Assembly (NCBI GenBank): GCA_030278955.1
Contig: JAOANR010000011.1
Location: 44,627,417 to 44,691,416, forward strand
Source: Hygrophila difformis
Taxonomy: Eukaryota; Streptophyta; Magnoliopsida; Lamiales; Acanthaceae
Reading direction: 5' to 3'
Length of the DNA stretch: 64,000 nucleotides
Part shown: one piece after another, positions 42,915 to 55,143 of the stretch
How the letters are laid out: the number at the start of each line of letters is the position of its first letter
How positions within the stretch are numbered: position 1 is the stretch's first letter
Notes under the pieces: model-generated
Seen by the model: the letters and a program-made list of their open reading frames with translations, nothing else
What the model was told of the DNA's origin: nothing
The model's database searches: none
Position numbers and translations under genes: made by a program

Positions 42915-43823
42915 CCTTCATTTCCTTCATTTCTTTGTTATTATTATTATTTTTCCTTCATTTCTCATCAATATTTTGATTTTGAATAACATGTTCTTTT
43001 TCTTTGTTCGCAATTTGATGTGATTTTAATCATGTGTAAAAAGTAATTGAAAAGGGTTTGGTTGCAATGCTGCTAATGCAACCAGCAGACCACATGTCAT
43101 GACTTGTAATTATGATGAATTATCTACGTACGTATATAATACACATAACTATATTGTTGAAATATGAACATTTTTAGTTGCTAAATTTGTATAGAAGAAT
43201 ATTTCTATTGATTAGCAATATTTTGTTATAAATAAATATAATCAAATTTGTCACGATTGTTATGAAAAATAGAGAAGGCTCTTCAACGAAAGATGAAATA
43301 TCAACGATATATGCATGCAATACGTGAAAGAGGAAAAAAATTATAGACAGATTACTACATTAAAAAAAATACGTACTACTTAACATTTCTTAAGACAAAT
43401 TTTCAGTAAATCTTAAAAACAATACATATATTTCCAAAAAAAAAATAAATATTATGTAAATATTATAGCTAGGGAGTTTTGTTCGTTAATTTCCCCTTGC
43501 TATTATTATTTCTCATTTAATTTTGCGGGAAGCGAAGAAAGTATTTCGTCTTTTCATTGCTGACGCACAAAATGATGAACAAGACCATCACAATATTTAT
43601 TTTCTTTTTTATTTTCTTCCGAAAAATTCTTATAGCGACGATGATGGTAAATTGGTAATAATAAATGTTTGTATAATGAATGAGTTTATTTGGCTGTATC
43701 TTAGTTTCAATTTAAAAGGCTAATTAAATAATGGCGAGGTTTATTACTAATATTCACCAAAAGTAAATTTGGCTATAAAATTTATATATATAGTCCGATC
43801 AACAGTACATCTGGAATAACAAC
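42914..43823. other. AT-rich intergenic DNA
   Basis: No gene, RNA or clear mobile element is visible. The small open frame at 43523-43723 shows no recognisable domain. Confidence 0.55.
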
Positions 43824-44018
43824 GTAGACTTTGTCTAGTGGTTAAGTTCCATGGCTTCCAATCTAATAGTTGACGGTCCGATTTTCCACCCGACCCCTTA
43901 TCCCTCCCTTTGTAATTTGTGTGGCTCCTTTAGCCTTTTTATAATTTGTGTGGCTTGAGCTCTCACACACATTTGCCGACACTTGAGTGTCAATGTTTTA
44001 AAAATAATAATAATAATA
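43824..44018 (+). mobile_element. Full-length tRNA-derived SINE (same family as 13520-13636)
   Basis: GTCTAGTGGTTAAGTTCC (43833-43850) resembles a Pol III box A and GGTCCGATTTTCC (43875-43887) a diverged box B. The body TTTGTAATTTGTGTGG is partly repeated (43910-43925 and 43942-43957) and ends GCCGACACTTGAGTGTCAA with an A-rich (AAT)n tail. The 3' part matches the reverse complement of 13520-13636. I could not define a clean target duplication. Confidence 0.85.
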
Positions 44019-44085
44019 CGTTCCGATGAATATAATATAATAGTAATATACTCTATAAGGTACTAACAATGTTTATTATATTGTG

Positions 44086-45070
44086 TAGAGGTGTCAATGT
44101 GAGCTGAGCCCGTTGGGCCGGCCCGCCCCGCAAGGCAAAATATGTGGGGCGGGCTTAAGAATTTAAGGCCCGTTTAGATGCAGGCCTAAACGGGCTTAGC
44201 CCGCGGCGAGGCGGGCTTTGCGGGTTGGGCCCGCGGCGGAACGGGCCGGCCCGCGGGCTTTGCCCTTTTTTTTTTTACATTTTACTAGATTTTGAATATT
44301 GATTAATTTATTTGGTAAATTATTCAATGTCTAACACTAACTCATTAAGTTATCAAACATAAATCAAAATTTTGGTTACACATTAAATTTCAAATTGTTA
44401 TACAAATAGTCGATATCTTCTAATATTTCTCTGCTTCTTCATATTATTCATATTAGTTTTTTTAAGTATAAATTCATTTTTATTTTATTTATTAAAAATT
44501 ATGAATACTTGTAAATTGTTATAGTTTGATTGTTAATTATCTTACTTTTAAAATATAAAATCACTGCGAAAACAGATTAACCTCCTAAAGACTTCGACCG
44601 TCAGACACAATATTTTTATCAACCCAGTCATTAATTATAAATTTTTTGTCTTGTCCAATACTATATTTTTAGAATATAATACACCCACTTAATATTACAA
44701 ATTAGAATAAATTCAGTTTTAAAGAATTATTCAACAAACGTACTATTAAAGTAAATAATTATGCCAAAAAATACACACTTTAACTATTTATAATTTTAAT
44801 TTCATTTATAAATCTTTATATCTTGTTTTTAGTTTATACAATAAAAATATTCACAATTTTATGTTTTTTACATTAAAAAATAAATTTAATAATATTTTTC
44901 TAAAAAGCCCGCGGGCCGGCCCGCAAAACCCGTAGCCCGCGTGTGGGGCGGGTCGGGCCTAGGCATTTTTAGCCCGTCCAATTTAGGCCCGCCCCATTCA
45001 AGCCCGCAAAAATGTGGGGGCCCGCGCGGGCCGGCCCGTTTCGCCCCACGGGCCCGTTTCGACACCTCTA
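44086..45070. mobile_element. Non-autonomous hAT element with GC-rich ends and perfect 8-bp duplication
   Basis: The ends TAGAGGTGTCAA and TTTCGACACCTCTA are inverted, and ATATTGTG flanks both sides (44078-44085 and 45071-45078). About 180 bp at each end is very GC-rich with repeated GCCCG/CGGGC motifs (GGGCCGGCCCG, GTGGGGCGGGC), while the 600-bp core is very AT-rich. No transposase frame is present; open frames in the GC-rich ends are by-products. Confidence 0.92.
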
Positions 45071-45078
45071 ATATTGTG

Positions 45079-46216
45079 TGTAGGTGCATGCATGTATGCA
45101 GACACTTTGTGTGTTATGTGAGAATTGTTTTGTGTGTTGGATAAAATAGTGTGTCTTATGCGATGATAGAGGTTTATGTGTAATAAAAGAATATGCGATG
45201 AATATGTATTTTGTATGATGCGATATATGTCTTTTGTAATATCTGTACATGCATATTTTTAAAAGTATTGTACCATTAAGATTAAAATTTAGTACTTATA
45301 AAATTATTACCACAACTTGTAAGAAATTCATGAACCTTGTGATAAATAACTAATTATTTATATCTCATTCCCTAACTTATTAATTAAAAAGACTGACGAG
45401 ATCACATGGATAAGTCAAGACTTTATGTTAGTTTACTTCTTTTGTAAACGCCATATATAGTTAACTAAATTTAAAGCACCAAGATCAACAGAAGCAATAA
45501 AATAAATGAAAGCATAAATTGAACCAGCTAAGGAAACTTCTTCACTCTGGCTTCCAATAAATCATCCACGCGTTTAATTCCATTCCTTGTCAGTACTCTT
45601 ACCTCATATTTCTATCATAATTATACTTGTATTCATCTAAATAATATATAATAAATATAATAATAAAAATTTAAAAAAAAAAAAAAAACTGGAGTGCATG
45701 ACACATGAAATCATGAGTAAACGACCTTTTAATTACTTTTTTTAGTCAAAATAATTATTACTGTAATAACTAATAACCATGCACCATAAATTAACTGTAG
45801 AATTAACCCTATTACCAAAAATCATTAGCTTCTGCTGTACAGATCAAAACATAACAATTCCAACTGTAGGATCATATTCCTGTCTATAATCATGAGTAAG
45901 ATCGTAAATATCTTGTCTATATCTATCTATGCTCGTCTTATATATGTATGTATGTATATATGTAGTGGAAATTAATATACAGACAACGTACCAACTTTTA
46001 CTCACCTTCTAATTTACACCATCCATGTTTTATTCATTTCCACAATTAATACATCGCCGAGAGCAGGATCTCCTCTTCATTTCTTCCCCCGCAAGATCTC
46101 TCATCTCTCTTCATCCTCGCCTGATTCAATTAAAAATCAACAAAATAAAATCAATAAATAATGAAATGTTACGATTTTAGAAATACATTAATTATGTACA
46201 TACATACCTAAAAGAT
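45079..46216. other. Intergenic region and 3' flank of the GATL gene
   Basis: It is AT-rich with TGTATG-type and A-run low complexity (about 45670-45690). The part adjoining 46216 should hold the 3' UTR of the minus-strand GATL gene. I see no other gene. Confidence 0.5.
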
Positions 46217-47278
46217 TTAATTTTCTAGGGCGTATGGTATTTTGAGCAGATCGTAGGGCGCCCAGAGAGCGTCGAGCGGGCACGGCCGGTTCGCGTCGAG
46301 CCGGCTCCACGGTTTGCCTTTCCCGCTCCAATGCAGCAGGCTCACCGGACCGGGGTGCAGGTTCCGGCACAGTCCACGGAAGTTGTCCCCGCCGAGGCCG
46401 TGCTGGTTCCACCGGTGATCCACGGGGGCTATGTTCCCGGCGAACACCAGCAGGAACGGCGGCAGCGACCCCAGCTCGTAGATCCTCATCCTTTTCTGAA
46501 GCTCCATCCACTCCACGATCCGGCTCGTGTAGTCGCCGGCGCGCCACCGCGCCAGATCGATCACCATCACGCCCGTGTTGAAGTAGCAGGCGCGGCGGTT
46601 TGCGAATGTTAACGAGAGGGAAGGGTTGGACCAGAATGTCGGAGTGAAGTACGACGTGAAGTTCGCGTTGCAGTACTCGGGAGCCGCCAGGACGGCGCCG
46701 CCGGGGAGCGGCGTCTCCGCGAGCTTCCCGATGTCGTCGACCAGGACCACGTCGGAATCCAGGTAGACCACCTTCCGGACGCACGCCGGCAGGATTTCGG
46801 CGAGGTAATTCCGCGCGTAGTTCAGCGGGCAATCCAGCGCCGCCCTAATCGACGTCGAGATCAGCCCCGCCGCCGCCGTGTCGTCGAACGGATACATCCT
46901 GAACCTCAAGTACGGGAACGAATTCGCAATCGTGCGCCGCAGGCGCACCCCGACTCCGTCACCGCCGACGGCGGCGGCGGCGACCACAAAGTGGAAAACG
47001 ATATTCTCCGGGCAGGAGGAGTGCTGGAGGACGGAGAGAATCGCCGCCATGGATCCACGGATGTAAGCGTCGTCGAGAGTCATTGCCACGTGGACGGCAT
47101 TGATGTCATCAACACAATCAACGGCGGTGATTGGAGAACCGACGGAAGGGCAATTGGGGGAATTGTAGAATTTTGGGGCTTCTCTGAACTCCAAAGAATC
47201 AGTACATGATAAGAAAATGGCCATTACCGTTATCCTCATTAAAATGAATGAGAATGCAACATCCGGTGGCATATCCAA
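46217..47278 (-). CDS. Galacturonosyltransferase-like (GATL, GT8 family) protein, 353 aa
   Basis: A single-exon family GT8 glycosyltransferase of the GATL clade, Golgi enzymes implicated in pectin and xylan synthesis; GATL members generally lack the long stem of GAUT proteins. Residues 1-27 form a hydrophobic N-terminus ([13 protein letters not shown]) that could be a signal or anchor. GT8 hallmarks follow: [49 protein letters not shown], the metal-binding DxD in [11 protein letters not shown] (~residue 176), [23 protein letters not shown] and the C-terminal [11 protein letters not shown] (~319). The length fits the family. The gene is strongly GC-rich, unlike its AT-rich surroundings. A minus-strand TATATATAG at 47454-47462, about 175 bp upstream of the ATG, may be its TATA box. 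I cannot assign the GATL subgroup. Confidence 0.93.
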   Translation of the reverse strand: MDMPPDVAFSFILMRITVMAIFLSCTDSLEFREAPKFYNSPNCPSVGSPITAVDCVDDINAVHVAMTLDDAYIRGSMAAILSVLQHSSCPENIVFHFVVAAAAVGGDGVGVRLRRTIANSFPYLRFRMYPFDDTAAAGLISTSIRAALDCPLNYARNYLAEILPACVRKVVYLDSDVVLVDDIGKLAETPLPGGAVLAAPEYCNANFTSYFTPTFWSNPSLSLTFANRRACYFNTGVMVIDLARWRAGDYTSRIVEWMELQKRMRIYELGSLPPFLLVFAGNIAPVDHRWNQHGLGGDNFRGLCRNLHPGPVSLLHWSGKGKPWSRLDANRPCPLDALWAPYDLLKIPYALEN

Positions 47279-47662
47279 AATTGATCAAAAAATTAAGCCT
47301 CAAAAGGGTTCAAACGACACAAAAGATTTCAAATTTGTGTGACAGAGAAGAAAACAGAAAGGGTGGTTTCAATTTAAAGGGTCTCAACATTCAAGATAGA
47401 GTGTTATAAAGAGAACTAACTACTGAATCATTGCAGGCGATGCAAATGTGTGTCTATATATAATTCAATCCAACGGTGGAGGATGGGCCACCAAGTTGTT
47501 CAGATTAATTTGGAGGGACCCTTGCCCTTTTCGACTAATATACAGGGTGTGTTATTAATGAATTAATAGCTAGTGCACTATTTATTCAAAGTACTAGTAT
47601 TTTGTAGCACTACGCATATTATCTTAAATAATAATATAAAATACATAATGTCTTGAATAATA
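47279..47662. other. Promoter and 5' UTR region of the GATL gene
   Basis: It contains TATATATAG on the minus strand (47454-47462). No other element is apparent. Confidence 0.5.
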
Positions 47663-47857
47663 CTACCTCCTCTAATTAAAAACGCTACGTTGCGTCCAGA
47701 CACATTTGTCAATGCACATTTTTAATGATTAATAATTTAAATTGTTTACAAGTAAAAATTATAAAAATTTGATATTCTAAAACTATAAGATTAGACGAAT
47801 CTAACAAGATATCACTTGACTATATTTTTTCTTACATAATTATTGAGATGGAGGAAG
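47663..47857. mobile_element. Stowaway MITE, TA duplication
   Basis: The ends CTACCTCCTCTAATTA and TGAGATGGAGGAAG are flanked by TA, with the shared internal segment CGAATCTAACAAGATATCAC. It is somewhat shortened (195 bp). Confidence 0.82.
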
Positions 47858-48337
47858 TAGTAGTATAAGTTGCGCCATCCACGTCTAAGATTTGCTTGCT
47901 TTGTTTGAAAGTGATTTTTGAAAGTATAGCCTTTGGTGAATGGGGTCCGTTGATGGGTGTGTTGTGTGGTTCAGATTGCGTGGGAGTTCGGCTCCGGGAG
48001 TTCCCAAAGTATCTTCTTTCAATTTCACCTGGCTTTAGTCCTAGTTTTCTTACTAGTAGTATTTTATTTTGATTTTTGAATCAACGCTTTTGATTTATTA
48101 GTTAATGGAACTGATGTGTACCATTCCGATGTATTGTTAATTACACCTTTATTAATTAAGATTGTGTTCATCACGTAAAATGGAAGCCAAATATCGAAAG
48201 TGATGATGTGCCAACAATTAGTCTAATTAAATCGATCCCATAACTTTTTATCTTTTTTTTTGAAAAATAAAAAATACAATGGAATCTAAAGATCGAATGT
48301 GCCAAGATTAGTTTACTAATAGGGAGTACATACGAAG

Positions 48338-48454
48338 GGATGTTTGGGAGCCGCCGGATCCGATAGCGGATAGCGGATCCGGAGAGATAATTGTCTCACA
48401 ATCTGCTCTCCAAATCTGCTATCTGCTGGCAGATCTGCTGACTTCCAAACATTC
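48338..48454. mobile_element. Small MITE (117 bp) flanked by ACGAAG
   Basis: The ends GGATGTTTGGGAG and CTTCCAAACATTC are inverted copies, and ACGAAG lies on both sides (48332-48337 and 48455-48460). Inside, GGATCCGATAGCGGATAGCG and AAATCTGCTATCTGCTGGCA are further repeats. The superfamily is uncertain. Confidence 0.7.
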
Positions 48455-48749
48455 ACGAAGTATCTTGAAGTGTTGATATCAACAATTATGATGAGGTGAT
48501 GAAAATTTTGAAGATAGTATTACTCGATCAGTAATTAAGTGTTGAAAAATGATTATCACCATCATAATCATGCATAATCAATATTAATTAATTAATTGAT
48601 TACATGATGGATTATATTTCTCCATTTATTTACAAGTGGACATAATAATCACAAAATGTATTTAATATAGTCTATACTATAATAATGCTTGCTTAACCAA
48701 AAATACAAGAAATGTTTGATTTCAAATCAATTCAATCATGTATATTGTA

Positions 48750-49250
48750 CTACCTCCGTGTTCTTATTTATTGACACTATTGTCTCTTCATTCAGTAATT
48801 TTGACATAATTTTTTAGCGTAGTTATATACTTCCTCCGTTTTTTTTAAAGGTTGCATTTCTCATTTGCAAGTATGTCAATGCACATTTTCAACGATTAAT
48901 AACTCAAATTCGGTATACGTAAAAATTCTAAAAATTCGATATTTAAAAACTACAAGATGAGATGAATTCAACAAGATCTCACTTGTCTATATTTTGTCTT
49001 CTATAACTATAACAAAAATATAAGTCAAAGTGCTACAATGAACAGTAAAAAAAGTCAAAACATAAAAATGGAGGGAGTATTAAAAATATAGAGTTAGGTG
49101 ATCTTTTGTTGAATTTTTCTAATCATATAATTTTAAATATTATGCTTTTTTGTTATGTTTACTGGTATATAATTTAAGTTATTAAATCTTAAAAATATAA
49201 TTGAATTACGTTAAACATTGAAAAGTATCAAATATTTGATAACCATGGAG
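48750..49250. mobile_element. Outer Stowaway MITE split by an inner Stowaway
   Basis: The left end CTACCTCCGTGTTCTTA (TA before it) and the right end GATAACCATGGAG (TA after it) belong to one diverged element. Its two halves (48750-48829 and 49078-49250) are separated by a complete second MITE. Confidence 0.78.
48830..49077. mobile_element. Inner Stowaway MITE nested in the previous element
   Basis: CTTCCTCCGTTTTTTTTAAA at the left and AAAAATGGAGGGAG at the right are flanked by TA (48828-48829 and 49078-49079). Its sequence is reverse-oriented relative to 34608 (CAACAAGATCTCACTTGTCT). Confidence 0.88.
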
Positions 49251-51135
49251 TATTTAAGTGAAACAATATATTGTTGATATGTAGGAGTACATATATTTAG
49301 GTCCTAAACCTTGCCAAAAGAAGAGTATCCTGAAACCCATCAAGGCATCAACTGTTAAGTTCAAATTAGGGTTTTTAAAGGACCAAAATGCCCGAAAGAA
49401 ATTAGGTGATGACAATTAGGGCAAACTATATATATATATATGATTGGACTTTCAGCAAACAATAAACAGTATATAGTGTGTCAGTATACAGTATTGCTTG
49501 TTAATTCTTTCTTGGAAAATAAATAACAATGACATTGCAACAGAAATGCAATGCATTCTTCAACCCACCTCCCAACATATCTATGTTGTAGCTTTCACGC
49601 CTAGCTAGGTTGGTGCAATTTTTTTTTATTAATATATCTTCGAAAATTATACTATTAATCACTTTAATATAGTACTCCAATATACATAGTGTAGAATTTA
49701 TTGGTTTTCATTAGTTAATAGAAATTTAAAGATCTAAGGAATAATTATAAAATAATGATGAGTTTTTTTTTTAAAAAAAAAAATTATTAAGGCAATGACC
49801 GGCTGACATACAGAAGGAATAGATCGATCAGATCAGTGGTGAAATCGTTATCAATCCAAATTTCATTCCATCATGAGTGATCGATCACATGCTTTCATAA
49901 ATGCATTGTTGTTTATTTTCCTGAAAACATATACTACCTCTGTTCTTTAATAACTGCACCATTTTTGCATTTCACACGATCCAATAAATATTTTCACTAA
50001 TAATAACTCATATTTTATATAAGTTAAAATAATAAAAAAAAATAATCAAAGTTGCTCCATGAATAATTATTACTATGCAAATGGAGCGGAGGAAGTATAC
50101 AATTGCATGAATATGGTATTCTAAATTATTTTGATGATTTCCAATTTTCCATACGTATATATATATGTATATGTGTAAATATAGTAATTAGCAAAAACCC
50201 TAATAATCAATACCCAGTAATTATTTTGCTTTCTGGCCAGGTTTCATCAAATATCTGAGTCACTGAGTGGTCGTCTACTCGTCTTAGTATGCACCGTTGT
50301 CATATATATACTGAATCGATAAATACAACTTAATTTTTTTTCCTTTCACATATGGAATTAACTTATTTAATTTGGCTATATATCATTTCTTAAGCTAATA
50401 AATAATCATCTTTTACACAAAAGTAATAATCAAAATATCAAATCAAACAATCGACTCCTAGTCCTAATAGTAATACAGTATATAGCTCTGTCGGTACAAT
50501 TAATTAAACTAAGGTGAACAATGACTTGGTTACAATTTTCAAAAATGGTCAATTTATGATTAACGCCCATATATATATATAATATTATTACTATCATAAT
50601 TCATATGGAGTAGAAAGGTTGACTTAGAAACCCAAAATATTACTCATTCTGTCAATGCATGATCCCTTGATGAATTCTTGAATAATTTAATTTTCACAAA
50701 AATATTATAGTAGGAATCGTACATATTTTTGGGGGGGAGCCAAATCAAGCAAAATAGAAATAGTATTTCAAAGTCTTTGGCAGTAGTACTGTTGCTGATA
50801 TTCCGTAGATAGGCATTTAATGGAAATAGACCTACTTGACTGTCAGTTTATTTATTTAAAAGTTTAAATCCCCATCTGATCCACAATCTACGCAGTTGTT
50901 TCAATCGACGAGCCAGTCATTGACACGTGGTGAAATCGTGGGCCATGGTGCATTGGACGGGTAGCCCAGAAAATCAGTGTAAGAGTGGTCGCCGAAAACA
51001 CTGACTTCACTTGTATTCTGCCTTTTCTGCCATGTGTTGTGAGGTGTGACCGTGTGAGGATGCACGTAGTACAAATGAATAAAGACAATAAAGAGAGGGA
51101 TAGAGAGTAAAATACATTGAAAAAAAAAATAACAA
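49251..51135. other. AT-rich intergenic DNA with a small Stowaway remnant
   Basis: Apart from the MITE at 49934-50095 I see no gene or RNA. Poly-A/poly-T runs and AT dinucleotides are common (49620, 49770, 50156, 50570). Confidence 0.55.
49934..50095. mobile_element. Shortened Stowaway MITE
   Basis: The ends CTACCTCTGTTC and GGAGCGGAGGAAG are flanked by TA. It is only about 162 bp, with an internal deletion relative to the ~255-bp copies. Confidence 0.75.
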
Positions 51136-52168
51136 TTAGGTCCTTTTTCTTTTCCAAAAATCTAAATCAGTCATTTTTTTATTTTATTACCAAATCAGTT
51201 CGCTACAAATGCTAATTATATTCAAATCAATCCCTTCTTCACTAATTATGCTCTAATTACTGACGTGACATAATATTAATCCATTTTCTTTTATCCTTTG
51301 CAAATTCAGTCATAAACTTTTGTTTTGTTCCATTTAGTCCTCTACCCAAATCAATCATTTTTATATTAATTGGCCTCCAACATTTCAAATTATTTATTTC
51401 GGACCCAGAACCTTAAATTTTTATTATTGCTAATCCATTTATCAAATAAATGTCCAACATACTTCCGTAAATAAAATTAAAGACCCAGTCTCATACATTG
51501 GGTTTGACTGCCTTGTTACCGGGTCTTTTAAGTTCCGGAATTTTACGGACTCTCTCTAACCACCAGAACATAACCGATGGTTCATTGGTTCTGGTTTCCT
51601 TCAGCAACAATTAGTACAATCATACGTTGTTTCCTACCTTAGAACGTAGCAAGGTTTGAGTTAATGATTTAATTTTAAATTTTGTGTAAATGATTTAATT
51701 TTACTTTTTGGAAGGCTATGGATGCAGGAATTTTACGGAAAACCCGGTAACAAGGCAGTCAAACCCAATGTATGAGATTTGGCGTTTAATTTTATTTACG
51801 GAAGCATGTTGGAATTTTATTTGATAAATAGATTTGTAATAATAAAAAAAATTTAAGGTTATGGGCCTGAAATAAATAATTTGAAAGGTTGGAGACCAAT
51901 TAATATAAAAATAACTGATTTGGGTAGAGGACTAAATGGAACAAAATAAAAGTTTAGTACTGAATTAACAAAAGATAAAAGAAAATGGATTAATATTATG
52001 TCCATGTGTTAGGTTTAAATTTAAACCCTTGCCAATCGGCAATTAGAGCATAATTAGTGAAGAAGGGACTGATTTGGATATAATTAGCATTTGTAGCGGA
52101 CTGATTTGGTAATAAAATAGAAAAATAACTGATTTGGATTTTTGGAAAATAAAAAGGACATATTTGTC
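51136..52168. mobile_element. 1-kb foldback element with ~400-bp inverted arms
   Basis: The left arm (about 51136-51545) and right arm (about 51735-52168) are inverted copies. Examples are CCAAAAATCTAAATCAGTC against GACTGATTTGGATTTTTGG, and TTTGACTGCCTTGTTACCGG against CCGGTAACAAGGCAGTCAAA. The loop is about 190 bp. The right arm carries an extra ~30 bp near 52000-52040. No transposase is present. Arms of this length suggest a Mutator-like or foldback MITE, related in sequence to 60056-61262. Confidence 0.85.
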
Positions 52169-52466
52169 CTTTTTTTCCAAAATACATTCGACCTCCCTTA
52201 CTTCGGTTTTAAATAATTCTAATATTTTTCTTTTTGGACTATTTTAAAATAATATTAGAGTTTCCTTTTCGAGTAAATTTTTTCTCATTTACACTATTTT
52301 TTCAATTTCTTTCTTTCTTCTCTGCTAAAATCTCCACCACTTATTTTCCTATTTCTTAAAACTCGTACCACAACCCAATGTTGATAGTATTTAAATACGG
52401 ATGGAGTATTATAACTAAAAAATACGTAGAAATTTTTTTGAATTATTATTATTATCATTATTACTA

Positions 52467-52936
52467 CCTTCGTATTTTTTTTTTTTACATTTGGCAAGTG
52501 ACTACTGTTCACATGTTGTCTTTGATTTAAAGTTTTATCATTGTTATACAAGTTAAAATATAGGCAAGTGTGATCTTGTTAGATTCGTCTCGTCGTGTAG
52601 TTTATAGATATCGAACTTTTAGAATTTTTACTTGTACCGAACTTGAGTTATTAATTGTTTAAAATATGTATTGGACTGCATGAAAAGTTGGTATGTAAAA
52701 AACATACCAACTTTTCATGCAGTCCAATACAAATTTTGAACGGTTAATAACTCAAGTTCGGTACAAGGAAAAAATTCTAAAAATTCGATATTTAAAAACT
52801 ATAAGACAAGACGAATCTAACAAGATCTCATTTGACTATATTTTAACTTGTATAACTATAATAAAAATTGAAGTGAAAGCATCCTAATAATAGTAGCATA
52901 ATTTGGTTTGTATCAATAATTAGAAAACGGAGGAAG
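52467..52936. mobile_element. Palindromic Stowaway dimer (470 bp)
   Basis: Two Stowaway copies meet tail to tail at about 52697, where TGCATGAAAAGTTGGTATGT is followed after a few A by its exact inverse. The outer ends ACCTTCGTATTTTT and AAAACGGAGGAAG are flanked by TA (52465-52466 and 52937-52938). The two arms have diverged by substitutions away from the centre, where they are nearly perfect. Confidence 0.88.
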
Positions 52937-52938
52937 TA

Positions 52939-54890
52939 TATTTTAATCCGACCTAATTAATATCACATTCTTGAAAAAAAAAAAACTATTTTAAATGATA
53001 AATATTTTTCACTATAACCTCTAATTAAACTCTAAATTTTGTCACCCTGAATAATATATTTGGATAATTAATTTTCCATAAAATATATAGCTTTAATTAG
53101 TAGTGCATCGACTTTAATTAATTTAAGGGTATGGTCCCCCAATCCAAGGCAAGCCGGCTACTTAACAATAGAGTTACTATCCAGATTCTGAGAAATCTGG
53201 ATATCAATACGTGTTCTAGTTATGAAGAGTGTGTGATACATGTCTGATTGTTGTGCAATATTACCATTTTTGTGTAATAAAAGGAAAAGGTAAGTGTATC
53301 TGTCAAAAGCCCTATTTAATGGAGTAATTGACTGAATTATTATTGTCTTCCATGATGAACGGTTATGTGTGGCCAAAACAAATCCACTAAACACAATCCA
53401 ATTGCGACGGGAAATATCAAAATCGAAATGCTAGACCTAAATTCAGTCCCGGACGGTAGCACCGACGAGCATGGAGTGTCACATAAGGTGTTTTTCATAC
53501 ATTTAATTAATGATATCACATACTCCACATTACAGTTCCCAATTAAATTTTGACAACTCCAAAATGATTAAAACAATGAAGTGACAATTCTGGGAAGACA
53601 TACTCTAATATTCATGACATTAAAACACCCCAGAGAAAAGAACATAACATACTGTAATGAATTCCGTAGCACAATTTAAACTGGTGCAGAACACATATGT
53701 AGAGACTGTAAATCTCTTGTGGGTGCGGAATGAAAAGATAAATTGCAAGCATTAGTAAATCATGGGAAAAAAAGCTACAGTACGAATATGACCAATGTTC
53801 AATAACACAATACAACTGCCTGCATACCATAATGAAGGGACAGAACCAACACTAACAAGGAGCACAAACATACTTTAATGTATTCTGTAGCACAGTTTAA
53901 ACTGGTGCAGAACACAAATGTGGTGAATGGATAACACTTGCTATCTAATGAGGAAGCATAACTTTCAAATCCATGAGATTATGCCTGAATCAACACCTGG
54001 CAGTACCGAAGGAAACACAAAATAATCAACGACAAATCTTTAAAAAAAAACAGATAACATTAATGCGGACCCCATGTCTAATTCAATTAAATCCATCCCA
54101 ATAAAATCCCGTGATTTCTGGAAAAGAAATGTAACCCCCTTAATAAACGTACAATTACTAAAACATAAAAAAGGAAAAGATATACTAATAACTACTGCCA
54201 TATTACACAATCCAATAAAATAGCACTCCACAAACATTCCAAAATCATCTCTGGATATCCAGAGTATGGATAGAAACTCATTCGCTACTTAAAATAGTAC
54301 ATAAATACATATAAATATAATTTTAAACTTTTAGTAGTGATTAATGACAATATTTCTCTGCACTGATATTTTCTGGTGGTGTAAAATATTCAATGAAAAG
54401 CTACCCAAAAAAGATGAGAAAAATTTGTGAAAATAATGGGAACTACTCCATTATATAAAGACTACGCTTTGCTAACCTGTCCCTTCTTTAATTCCCCTTT
54501 ATAATCCAAACATAATTTGATGATGCAAGAGACTTAAGTGGTAAGATAAGGCACTTTTAAGGTTTTGATGAACTGTCTAAGCAAATACAGACAGAACAAG
54601 ACACTCCACCTGGAAATGCATAATTCAAAACAAGTCCGCAGAGGATAATAAATTAGTAATAACATGGAAGCACATGTCACCCAATTATTCAAAATTCACA
54701 TTATTCATCTAGTCTCTCCCAATTTAAAATCCCACAAAACTTAAACTAGTTTAAATTAATTGAAGTTGCCTTCAGTTTCAACAAAATTTTGCCAAAAAGC
54801 TTATGAGTTATGACACTTTATGTACAATCACTACAAGCAAACTTATATTGCTGGGATGGGGTACAATTTCCATTATTTTATTCTTCCTCC
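52939..54890. other. Intergenic DNA with a ~65-bp direct repeat
   Basis: No gene is recognised. ACTGGTGCAGAACACA with about 50 bp of matching context (GTAGCACARTTTAAACTGGT) occurs at about 53645-53700 and again at 53870-53925. Confidence 0.6.
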
Positions 54891-55143
54891 GTTCCTAAAT
54901 TATTGACACATTGGGGTTTTGTCACTGTTTATTGAGTAACTTTCATTCGAATTTTTTTAATACATTTATTTAAGATAAAATATAGCCAAGTGAGATCTTG
55001 TTGAATTCGTCTAATCGCATAGATTTAGAATATCAAATTTTCATAATTTTTACTTGTATGCAATTTGAGTTATTAGAAATTACAAATGTGTATTGGATTG
55101 CATGAAATGTGGGTACGTGTCAAATATTAAGAAATGTAATTAG
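54891..55143. mobile_element. Diverged Stowaway MITE
   Basis: The left end TTCTTCCTCCGTTCC is preceded by TA, and the internal AGTGAGATCTTGTTGAATTC is the shared family segment. The right end (GTGTCAAATATTAAG, then TAG/TA) is diverged. Confidence 0.75.

Noticed and set aside
46188..46832. 214-codon minus-strand frame in the GATL gene
   Set aside because: It overlaps the GATL coding region in another register, is Arg/Pro/Ala-rich as expected from GC-rich DNA, and has no domain.
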